Source: Streptomyces sp. CBMA123
GTDB taxonomy: Bacteria > Actinomycetota > Actinomycetes > Streptomycetales > Streptomycetaceae
Assembly (NCBI RefSeq): GCF_014596465.1
Contig: NZ_MECK01000512.1
Span: 1 to 43,961 of the forward strand
Reading direction: 5' to 3'
Length of the DNA: 43,961 nucleotides
The translations under genes were made by a program, and so were the position numbers. The notes beneath the pieces were generated by a model. The model did not search any database. It was not told the origin of the DNA and saw only the letters and a list, made by a program, of their open reading frames with translations. Positions 22,882 through 29,301 of the stretch are shown here, piece after piece; position 1 is the stretch's first letter; the number at the start of each line of letters is the position of its first letter.

Positions 22882-23197
22882 GCGCCCTGCCTTCGTTTCC
22901 TCGCCGGGACTCTTCGGGGAAGGGTACGTCCGGCCCCGGGGCGGCCCGCACCACGGGGGCAACGGGCACGCCCGCCCGTGTTGTTCCCGTACAGTGCCCC
23001 CTTTCCCGGACGGCTCCGCGGCCTGCGGGGGACGACCGGGAACGGCCCGGTGCCACCGGTGCGGATTGTCGGATTGCGACAGTTCCGCCGGTGCGGCGCT
23101 GTGGGAGCCCGATTCGTCGCCGCCGCCGACCGCCCGATAGCGTCACACTGCGTACGCATTCCGACGTACGCGCTCACACACGGAGAGAGGTGGATCG
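22882..23197. promoter_or_regulatory. divergent promoter region between the MBL gene and fabG
   Basis: A 316-base intergenic region with no credible gene. Near the fabG end, GCGTACG at 23150-23156 and CGTACGC at 23165-23171 form an inverted repeat with an 8-base spacer, 26-48 bases before the fabG start. It could be a regulator site for the FAS-II genes. A GATAGCGT -10-like box lies at 23136-23143. Confidence 0.4.
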
Positions 23198-23917
23198 TTG
23201 AGCCGCTCGGTTCTCGTCACCGGAGGAAACCGGGGCATCGGCCTCGCGATCGCCAAGGCCTTCGCCGAAGCGGGCGACAAGGTGGCCATCACCAGCCGTT
23301 CGGGCGAGGTGCCCGAGGTCCTGGGCAAGTACGACGTCCTCGCGGTGCGCTGCGACATCACGGACGCCGCGCAGGTCGACGCCGCCTTCACGGAGATCGA
23401 GCAGAAGCACGGCGCGGTCGAGGTGCTGGTCGCCAACGCGGGGATCACCAAGGACACCCTGCTGCTGCGGATGTCCGAGGACGACTTCACCTCCGTGGTG
23501 GACACCAACCTGACCGGCACCTTCCGGGTGGTCAAGCGCGCGTCGAAGCTGATGATGCGCGCCAGGAAGGGCCGCGTCGTGCTGATCTCCTCCGTGGTGG
23601 GCCTCTCCGGCTCGCCGGGCCAGGCCAACTACGCCGCCTCCAAGGCCGGCCTGGTCGGCTTCGCCCGCTCCCTGGCGCGCGAGCTCGGCCCGCGCAACAT
23701 CACCGTCAACGTGGTCGCTCCCGGCTTCGTCGACACCGACATGACCGCCGTGCTCAGCGACGAGCGCCGCGCGGAGATCGTCGCGGACGTGCCGCTGGGC
23801 CGTTACGCGGCGCCCGCCGAGGTCGCGTCCACCGTGCGGTTCCTCGGTTCGGACGAGGCCGCGTACATCACCGGAGCCGTCATTCCCGTCGACGGCGGAT
23901 TGGGCATGGGTCACTGA
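23198..23917 (+). CDS. fabG: 3-oxoacyl-[acyl-carrier-protein] reductase FabG
   Basis: A 239-residue SDR. Cofactor motif TGGNRGIG (8-15), the NAG motif in VANAGIT, catalytic Ser in LISSVVG, and YAASK carrying the catalytic Tyr and Lys, so the full tetrad is present. It reduces beta-ketoacyl-ACP with NADPH in type II fatty acid synthesis. It starts at TTG 23198 with CGGAGAGAGG upstream; no ATG/GTG in frame fits. It ends 2 bases before fabI, and together they form the reductase pair of elongation as in fabG-inhA loci of mycobacteria and Streptomyces. The rare TTG start may hold down translation (inference). Confidence 0.96.
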   Translation: MSRSVLVTGGNRGIGLAIAKAFAEAGDKVAITSRSGEVPEVLGKYDVLAVRCDITDAAQVDAAFTEIEQKHGAVEVLVANAGITKDTLLLRMSEDDFTSVVDTNLTGTFRVVKRASKLMMRARKGRVVLISSVVGLSGSPGQANYAASKAGLVGFARSLARELGPRNITVNVVAPGFVDTDMTAVLSDERRAEIVADVPLGRYAAPAEVASTVRFLGSDEAAYITGAVIPVDGGLGMGH

Positions 23918-23919
23918 GC

Positions 23920-24687
23920 ATGAGTGGAATCCTCGAGGGCAAGCGGATCCTGATCACGGGCGTGCTGATGGAGTCCTCCATCGCCTTCCACACCGCGCGG
24001 CTCGCCCAGGAGCAGGGCGCCGAGATCATCCTCACCGCCTTCCCCCGCCCGAGCCTGACCGAGCGCATCGCCAAGAAGCTGCCGAAGCCGGTCAAGGTGC
24101 TGTCGCTGGACGTCTCCAGCCCGGAGGACCTGGCCGGCATCGCCGAGCAGGTCCGCGAGACCCTGCCGACCCTGGACGGCATCGTCCACTCGATCGGCTT
24201 CGCCCCGCAGGACGCCCTGGGCGGCAACTTCCTGGACACCCCGTGGGAGTCCGTGGCCACCGCGATGCACGTCTCGGCGTACTCGCTGAAGTCGCTCACC
24301 ATGGCGCTGCTGCCGCTGATGCAGGACGGCGGCTCGGTCGTCGGCCTGACCTTCGACGCCCAGTACGCGTGGCCGCAGTACGACTGGATGGGCCCGGCCA
24401 AGGCCGCCCTGGAGTCGACCAACCGCTACCTGGCCCGCTACCTGGGCGAGCGGGACATCCGCTGCAACCTGATCTCGGCGGGCCCGATCGGCTCGATGGC
24501 CGCCAAGTCCATCCCGGGCTTCGGCGACCTGGCCGACACCTGGAACCAGCGCTCCCCGCTGAAGTGGGACCTGAGCGACCCGGAGCCGGCCGGCCGCGGC
24601 GTCGTCGCGCTGCTGTCGGACTGGTTCCCGAAGACCACCGGCGAGATCATCCACGTCGACGGCGGGCTGCACGCCATCGGCGCCTGA
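23920..24687 (+). CDS. fabI: enoyl-[acyl-carrier-protein] reductase, FabI/InhA type
   Basis: A 255-residue SDR of the enoyl-ACP reductase subfamily. The N-terminus is SGILEGKRILITGVLMESSIAFHTARLAQEQGAEIILT (InhA-type start, glycine motif displaced as usual for this family); HSIGFAP and YDWMGPAKAALES carry the Tyr-x6-Lys pair typical of FabI/InhA. The C-terminal INVDGGLHxIGA-like end is conserved. It catalyses the NADH-dependent last reduction of each elongation cycle and is the target class of triclosan and isoniazid. The gene sits 2 bases after fabG and ends in the strong hairpin at 24699-24743. No FAS-II condensing enzyme or ACP gene is present in the window. Confidence 0.96.
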   Translation: MSGILEGKRILITGVLMESSIAFHTARLAQEQGAEIILTAFPRPSLTERIAKKLPKPVKVLSLDVSSPEDLAGIAEQVRETLPTLDGIVHSIGFAPQDALGGNFLDTPWESVATAMHVSAYSLKSLTMALLPLMQDGGSVVGLTFDAQYAWPQYDWMGPAKAALESTNRYLARYLGERDIRCNLISAGPIGSMAAKSIPGFGDLADTWNQRSPLKWDLSDPEPAGRGVVALLSDWFPKTTGEIIHVDGGLHAIGA

Positions 24688-24698
24688 CCGGCTGACTC

Positions 24699-24743
24699 CA
24701 CCGCTGCCCGGTACCCCCGCCCTGGGGGTGCCGGGCAGCGGTG
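24699..24743. terminator. strong bidirectional terminator between fabI and the GntR gene
   Basis: Arms 24699-24718 and 24724-24743 are 20 bases each and fully paired except for one T-G position, with a GCCCT loop. It lies between convergent genes and could serve both. Confidence 0.85.
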
Positions 24744-24763
24744 CGTTTGCGCGGGGGCGGGGC

Positions 24764-25438
24764 TCACGCGTCGGCGGTGGCGCAGACGCCGATGGCGCGG
24801 CCGGCCTCGACCGAGGCGCGCTGGGCGTCGCCGTCCCGGATGGCGTCCCGGATGCTGCCGTGGCCGATGTAGCGCTCGGCGATCAGCTCGGGGCCGACGT
24901 CGTTGCGCAGGTGTTCGCGGGTGACCTCGCCGAGGTCGGAGTAGACGGCCAGCAGCACGTCGTTGTGGGCGGCGGCCACCACGGCGTGGTGGAAGGCGGC
25001 GTCGGCCTGGACAAAGTCCTCGGCGTCGCCGGAGCGCCAGGCGCTCTCGCGCCGGTCGAGCGCGGCGTCCAGCAGGCCGAGGTCCCGCTCGGTGCGGCGC
25101 AGCGCGGCCAGCCCGGCCGCGGAGGTCTCCAGGGCCGCCCGCAGCTCGGCGACCTGCGCCTGGTCGGCGTCGGCGAAGCGGCGGTGCATCACCCCGGCCA
25201 GCTCGCTGGTGGCGAGCACGTAGGTGCCGGAACCCTGGCGGATGTCGAGCAGCCCGTTGTGGGCGAGGGCGCGGACGGCCTCGCGGACGGTGTTGCGGGC
25301 CACCCCGAGCTGTTCGACCAGGGCGGCCTCGGTGGGGATGCGCGAGCCGACCGGCCACTCCCCGGAGGTGATCTGGGCGCGCAGCTGTGCGATCACCTGG
25401 TCGGACAGCGGGGTGCGCCTCGGCGAGGACAGCGCCAC
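24764..25438 (-). CDS. GntR family transcriptional regulator, FadR/FCD subfamily
   Basis: A 224-residue regulator starting at GTG 25438 with AAGGAG upstream. The winged HTH spans about 10-72 (PLSDQVIAQLRAQITSGEWPVGSRIPTEAALVEQLGVARNTVREAVRALAHNGLL) and ends in the family signature GSGTYVL. The FCD all-helical effector domain (about 85-220) includes LRAALETSAAGLAALRRTE and DAAFHHAVVAAAHNDVLLAVY, with Asp/His residues that bind a metal and a carboxylate ligand in this class. It is divergent from a CynX/NimT-type transporter with a palindrome overlapping that promoter, so it probably controls the transporter (inference). The ligand is unknown. Confidence 0.9.
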   Translation of the reverse strand: MALSSPRRTPLSDQVIAQLRAQITSGEWPVGSRIPTEAALVEQLGVARNTVREAVRALAHNGLLDIRQGSGTYVLATSELAGVMHRRFADADQAQVAELRAALETSAAGLAALRRTERDLGLLDAALDRRESAWRSGDAEDFVQADAAFHHAVVAAAHNDVLLAVYSDLGEVTREHLRNDVGPELIAERYIGHGSIRDAIRDGDAQRASVEAGRAIGVCATADA

Positions 25439-25538
25439 GGGGACTCCTTGCGACTACGGGGTGGGTGGGCCCTGGGGAGGCGGCCGATGGATGAACGGTC
25501 GGCACATCATGCCAATTCCAAGGTGCATCAATTCATCC

Positions 25539-25553
25539 CATCATTCTATGATG
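25539..25553. promoter_or_regulatory. palindrome CATCAT-TCT-ATGATG overlapping the transporter -10
   Basis: A perfect 6-3-6 inverted repeat in a rare AT-rich stretch between the divergent GntR and transporter genes. It contains TATGAT (25547-25552), a good -10 lying 7 bases before ATG 25560, so a bound regulator would block RNA polymerase. Confidence 0.5.
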
Positions 25554-25559
25554 GCGCCC

Positions 25560-26843
25560 ATGCCTCCCGCAGTAGACACCACCGCCTCTCCCCGAACCGA
25601 GGCCCGGCCGCAGACCGGGCGGCCCTCCGGCTCCGCCACGTACCTCGGTGTGCTGTTCGCCGTCGCGATCGCCGTCGCCGCCTTCAACCTGCGCCCCGTG
25701 GTCACCAGCCTGGGACCGCTGCTCGACCAGGTCCGCGCCGACCTGGGCATGAACCCGACCCTGGCCGGGCTGCTCACCGCCGTCCCTTCGCTGTGCTTCG
25801 CACTGTTCGGCTTCGCGGCTCCCGTCGCGGCCCGCCGGATCGGCCCGATCGCGGTGATCACGGCCGGCATGGGCGCGATCACCGCCGGCGTGCTGGCCCG
25901 TTCCTTCGCCGGCGGTACGGCGGTGTTCCTGCTGCTCACCGCGCTCGCCCTGGCCGGGGTGGCGGTCTCCAACGTGCTGCTGCCGGTGGTGATCAAGCGG
26001 TACTTCCCGGAGAAGGTCGGTCCGATGATCGGCCTGTACTCCATGGCGCTGTCCGCCGGCACCGCCCTGGCCGCCGCCGTCACCGTGCCGCTGACCAACG
26101 CGCTCGGCGGCGACTGGCGCTACGGCCTCGGCGTCTGGGCCGCGCTGGGCGCGTTCGCCCTGGTGCTCTGGCTGGTGGTGCTGGTCGCCAAGCGCGAGCG
26201 CGGCGAGCGCGCCGGGGGCGCCGCCGCCCCCGGCAGGCTGCCGATCGCCCGCAGCCGTACCGCCTGGGCGCTGGCCTGCTTCTTCGGCCTCCAGGCCACC
26301 GGCGCGTACGTGGTGATGGGCTGGCTGCCGAAGATCTTCCAGGACTCCGGCATCGACAAGGGCACCTCCGGGGTGCTGCTCGCGGTCACCATGGTGATCG
26401 GCGTGCCGGTCTCCTTCGTGCTGCCCAACCTGGCCGCCCGGCGCGGCGACCAGCGGCTGTTCGTGGTGGTGCTGGCCTCCTGCGGCATCGCCGGGTACTC
26501 CGGTCTGGCGCTCGCCCCGGCCGCGGCGCCGTGGGTGTGGTCCGTCCTGGTGGGCCTGGCCAACTGCGCCTTCCCGCTGGTGCTGACGATGATCGGACTG
26601 CGCGCCCGGACCGCCGGCGGGGTGGCCCAGCTGTCCGCCTTCGCCCAGGGCGTCGGCTACCTGATCTCCATCCCCGGCCCGATCCTGATCGGCCGGATCT
26701 ACCAGGCCACCGGCCACTGGTACCTGCCGCTGGGCTTCCTCGCGCTGCTGCTGGTGCCGCAGATGCTGTTCGGCCTGCGCGCCGCGCGGGCCCGGCACAT
26801 CGAGGACGAGGCGGCCCTCCCGGCCGAGCGGGTCAAGGCCTGA
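25560..26843 (+). CDS. major facilitator transporter, CynX/NimT (cyanate/nitroimidazole) type
   Basis: A 427-residue membrane protein with about 12 helices, preceded by a cytoplasmic N-terminus. Family landmarks are AAFNLRPVVTSLGPLLDQVRADLGMNPTLAGLLTAVPSLCFALFG in the first helices and ATGAYVVMGWLPKIFQDSGID in the second half. CynX/NimT-type members include cyanate and 2-nitroimidazole transporters; the substrate here is unknown. Possible starts are 25548, 25551 and 25560. I chose 25560 because TATGAT lies exactly 7 bases upstream, predicting a leaderless message, and no ribosome site precedes the others. It is divergent from GntR and followed by a micro-membrane gene. Confidence 0.9.
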   Translation: MPPAVDTTASPRTEARPQTGRPSGSATYLGVLFAVAIAVAAFNLRPVVTSLGPLLDQVRADLGMNPTLAGLLTAVPSLCFALFGFAAPVAARRIGPIAVITAGMGAITAGVLARSFAGGTAVFLLLTALALAGVAVSNVLLPVVIKRYFPEKVGPMIGLYSMALSAGTALAAAVTVPLTNALGGDWRYGLGVWAALGAFALVLWLVVLVAKRERGERAGGAAAPGRLPIARSRTAWALACFFGLQATGAYVVMGWLPKIFQDSGIDKGTSGVLLAVTMVIGVPVSFVLPNLAARRGDQRLFVVVLASCGIAGYSGLALAPAAAPWVWSVLVGLANCAFPLVLTMIGLRARTAGGVAQLSAFAQGVGYLISIPGPILIGRIYQATGHWYLPLGFLALLLVPQMLFGLRAARARHIEDEAALPAERVKA

Positions 26844-26865
26844 CCGGGAAGGTCAAGGCCTGACC
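26831..26865 (+). repeat. 15-bp direct duplication at the transporter 3' end
   Basis: GGTCAAGGCCTGACC at 26831-26845 is repeated exactly at 26851-26865 (20-base period). The first copy carries the last codons and TGA stop of the transporter gene. Confidence 0.85.
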
Positions 26866-26918
26866 AAGGCGGTGGGGCCAGCACGGGACGGGCGTGTTCG
26901 GGGTGGGAGAATCCCGAC

Positions 26919-27041
26919 ATGCCCGTTCTCGACCCGAACCCCACCGACGGCCGCAAGCAGCTCGGCCGCATCGCCCTCGCCTTCGGCGCCATCGTGGTGC
27001 TGGTGGCGGTCATCGCCACCGTCGCCGCCTCGATGGGCTGA
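26919..27041 (+). CDS. SGM_5486-type transporter-associated micro-membrane protein
   Basis: A 40-residue protein: a polar N-terminus (MPVLDPNPTDGRKQLGRIA) and one transmembrane helix (about 21-38, LAFGAIVVLVAVIATVAA). Length, the PVLDPNP start and position just after a CynX-type MFS gene match the SGM_5486 family annotated as transporter-associated in Streptomyces; that recall is unverified. It has no clear ribosome site: GGGAGAATCCCGAC precedes the ATG, with GGGAGA acceptable. It probably travels with the transporter and may stabilise it (inference). Confidence 0.75.
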   Translation: MPVLDPNPTDGRKQLGRIALAFGAIVVLVAVIATVAASMG

Positions 27042-27161
27042 CCCCTGCGCACCGCGCGCCCGGCGCCCGTCCGGAGCGCCGGGCGTACCGGCGCCGTACT
27101 CCCGGTGACACCGCGGCGAACGGGGCATGATGGCACCCGGCACCCGGGGGAGTGGCGGCAA

Positions 27162-27191
27162 CCGGGGGCATCGCGCCCCCGGGCCGCTTTT
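27162..27191 (+). terminator. terminator before sixA
   Basis: CCGGGGGC / GCCCCCGG (8 bp) around ATCGC, followed by CCGCTTTT. It ends the transporter transcript. Confidence 0.75.
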
Positions 27192-27209
27192 CTGCCAAGC
27201 TTGCTGGGT

Positions 27210-27737
27210 ATGAGCGCCGAAACGCCCCGCAGGATCATCGTTCTCCGTCATGCCAAGGCCGACTGGCCGGACGGCGTGGACGACCACGAGCGGCCGCTGG
27301 CCGACCGGGGCCGCCACCAGGCCCCGGACGCCGGCCGCTGGCTGGTCGACTCCGGCATCAACCCCGACTTCGTGCTCTGCTCCACCGCCCTGCGCACCCG
27401 CGAGACCTGGAAGCTGGCGGCGCACGAGCTGCCCAAGCGCGCTCGCAAGACGGTGTACGAGGACCGGATCTACGAGGCCAGCCCGGGCGAGATCATCGCC
27501 GTCCTCCAGGAGACCCCGGAGGAGTACTCGGACGTGGTGCTGGTCGGCCACAACCCCGGCGTGCTGGGCCTGACCCAGGTGCTGGCCGGGGACGCCGGCG
27601 ACCGGGACGCCCTGGACCGGCTGCGTCTGGGCGGCTTCCCGACGGCGGCGATCGCGGTGCTCAGCTTCAACGGGTCCTGGAAGCTCGTCGAGCCGGGCGT
27701 GGCCGAGCTGGTCTCGTACTACACGCCGCAGGACTGA
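27210..27737 (+). CDS. sixA: SixA-like phosphohistidine phosphatase, histidine phosphatase superfamily
   Basis: A 175-residue single-domain protein. It opens with RIIVLRHAKADWPDG, whose Arg-His (13-14) is the catalytic RHG-type motif (here RHA, as in SixA), then CSTALRTRETWK and, near the C-terminus, VVLVGHNPGVLGLTQ with the second catalytic His. SixA removes phosphate from phosphohistidine on signalling or PTS proteins; a broader small-molecule phosphatase role cannot be excluded. Start ATG 27210 is the first codon of the conserved domain; no ribosome site is visible upstream. It stands between two terminators, so it is a single-gene unit. Confidence 0.87.
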   Translation: MSAETPRRIIVLRHAKADWPDGVDDHERPLADRGRHQAPDAGRWLVDSGINPDFVLCSTALRTRETWKLAAHELPKRARKTVYEDRIYEASPGEIIAVLQETPEEYSDVVLVGHNPGVLGLTQVLAGDAGDRDALDRLRLGGFPTAAIAVLSFNGSWKLVEPGVAELVSYYTPQD

Positions 27738-27762
27738 CCTCCGGGAACTCCGGGGACGCATG

Positions 27763-27801
27763 CGTGAGGGGCGCGCGGATTGGATCCGCGCGCCCCTCAC
27801 G
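27763..27801. terminator. 18-bp perfect-stem bidirectional terminator between sixA and serB
   Basis: Arms 27763-27780 and 27784-27801 are exact reverse complements with a TGG loop. No T run follows, as is common in this group. Confidence 0.88.
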
Positions 27802-27814
27802 TACCTCCACAGGA

Positions 27815-29062
27815 CTACTCGACCGAGAGCCCGCCGTCGGCCGCCTCGACCTCCTCGCGGGTGATGCCCAGCAGGTACAGCACGGTGTCCAGGAAGGGCA
27901 CGTTCACCGCGGTGTCGGCGGCCTCGCGCACCACCGGCTTGGCGTTGAACGCCACCCCGAGCCCGGCCGCGTTCAGCATGTCCAGGTCGTTGGCGCCGTC
28001 GCCGATCGCCACCGTCTGCTCCAGCGGCACCTTCGCCTGCTCGGCGAACCGGGCCAGCCAGCGGGCCTTGCCCGCGCGGTCCACGATCTCGCCGACCACC
28101 CGGCCGGTGAACTTCCCGTCCACCACCTCCAGGGTGTTGGCCGCCGCGAAGTCCAGCCCCAGCTGCTCCACCAGGTGGTCGGTGACCTGGGTGAACCCGC
28201 CCGACACCACCGCGACCTGGAAGCCCAGCCGCTGGAGCGTACGGATCAGGGTGCGCGCCCCCGGCGTGAAGCGGACCTCCGCGCGCACCTTCTCCGTCAC
28301 CGAGGCGTCCAGCCCGGCCAGCAGGGCGACCCGGGCCCGCAGCGACTCGGCGAAGTCCAGCTCGCCGCGCATCGCCGCCGCCGTCACCTCGGCGACCTCC
28401 TGCTCGCAGCCCGCGTGGGCGGCGAACAGCTCGATCACCTCGTCCTGGATGAGCGTGGAGTCCACGTCCATCACCACCAGGCGCTTGGCCCGGCGCTCCA
28501 GCCCGGCGGCCACCACCGCGACGTCCACCCGCTGGGTGGCCGCCTCCTGGGCCAGTTCGGCCCGCAGCTCATCGGTGGCCACGCCGGAGACGGCCAGTTC
28601 GACCGCCGTCACCGGGTACTTGGCGAGGCGGAAGACCCGGTCGATGTTGCCGCCCGCCACGGTGATCCGGGAGGTCAGCGCGGAGACGGCGGCGGCGGTC
28701 AGCGGGTGGCCGAGCACCGTCACGTGGGAACGGCCCTCGCGGCGCGGCCGGTTGTCGCCGATGCCGGAGAGGATCTCGGCCTGCAGCTTCTGCTCGTCCG
28801 CCCAGCGGTGCACGGTGGCCCGCAGGCCGCCCTCGGCGCCGGGCTCGTGGGGCGGGGTGACCAGGGCACACAGCGTGATGCGGCCACGGGTGACGACCTG
28901 CTCGATGTCGATGACGTCGACGCCGAAGCCGGCCAGGGTGGAGAAGAGGCCGGCGGTGATGCCGGGGCGGTCCTTGCCGAACACCTTGACGAGCAGGGTG
29001 CGCTCGTCCGTCCGGGGCTGGGCGGCGGGGAGGGGCTCAGCGGCCGAGGGCGATGCGTTCAT
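27815..29062 (-). CDS. serB: phosphoserine phosphatase SerB with N-terminal ACT domains
   Basis: A 415-residue cytosolic HAD phosphatase. Two ACT-like modules occupy about 20-100 (KVFGKDRPGITAGLFSTLAGFGVDVIDIEQVV) and 112-185, giving serine feedback sensing in related enzymes. The HAD core has motif I DVDSTL (Asp199, Asp201), motif II SGGF, and motif III-IV GDGANDLDM. It removes phosphate from L-phosphoserine in the last step of serine synthesis. Start ATG 29062; the longer in-frame extension upstream lacks a ribosome site. It is transcribed alone, divergent from the FHA-ABC transporter gene and ended by the terminator at 27763-27801. Confidence 0.95.
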   Translation of the reverse strand: MNASPSAAEPLPAAQPRTDERTLLVKVFGKDRPGITAGLFSTLAGFGVDVIDIEQVVTRGRITLCALVTPPHEPGAEGGLRATVHRWADEQKLQAEILSGIGDNRPRREGRSHVTVLGHPLTAAAVSALTSRITVAGGNIDRVFRLAKYPVTAVELAVSGVATDELRAELAQEAATQRVDVAVVAAGLERRAKRLVVMDVDSTLIQDEVIELFAAHAGCEQEVAEVTAAAMRGELDFAESLRARVALLAGLDASVTEKVRAEVRFTPGARTLIRTLQRLGFQVAVVSGGFTQVTDHLVEQLGLDFAAANTLEVVDGKFTGRVVGEIVDRAGKARWLARFAEQAKVPLEQTVAIGDGANDLDMLNAAGLGVAFNAKPVVREAADTAVNVPFLDTVLYLLGITREEVEAADGGLSVE

Positions 29063-29301
29063 GGTGTCTCCCACGCTACCGGGCGGTCGCCGCGCCGAGG
29101 GCACCCGTCCCACGTCGCGGGACACCTGCGCGCCCCCGGCCCCGGCGGCAGCCCCGAGTAGCAGCCTGGTCACAGTCACCCGGGGTGACTTTCACCGGCG
29201 GACGACGGGCTGGAATGATTCCCCCCGTCAGTCAGAGGAACAAGCACCCCCGGCCGGGGGGCCACAATTCGGGGGAACCGAGAGAGCGGGGCAGGCGAGC
29301 A

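Noticed and set aside
22882..24687. FabG/FabI with the neighbouring SDR and hydratase as a biosynthetic gene cluster
   Set aside because: No condensing enzyme, carrier protein or tailoring gene is present; the two reductases form the usual housekeeping pair and the others are far apart.
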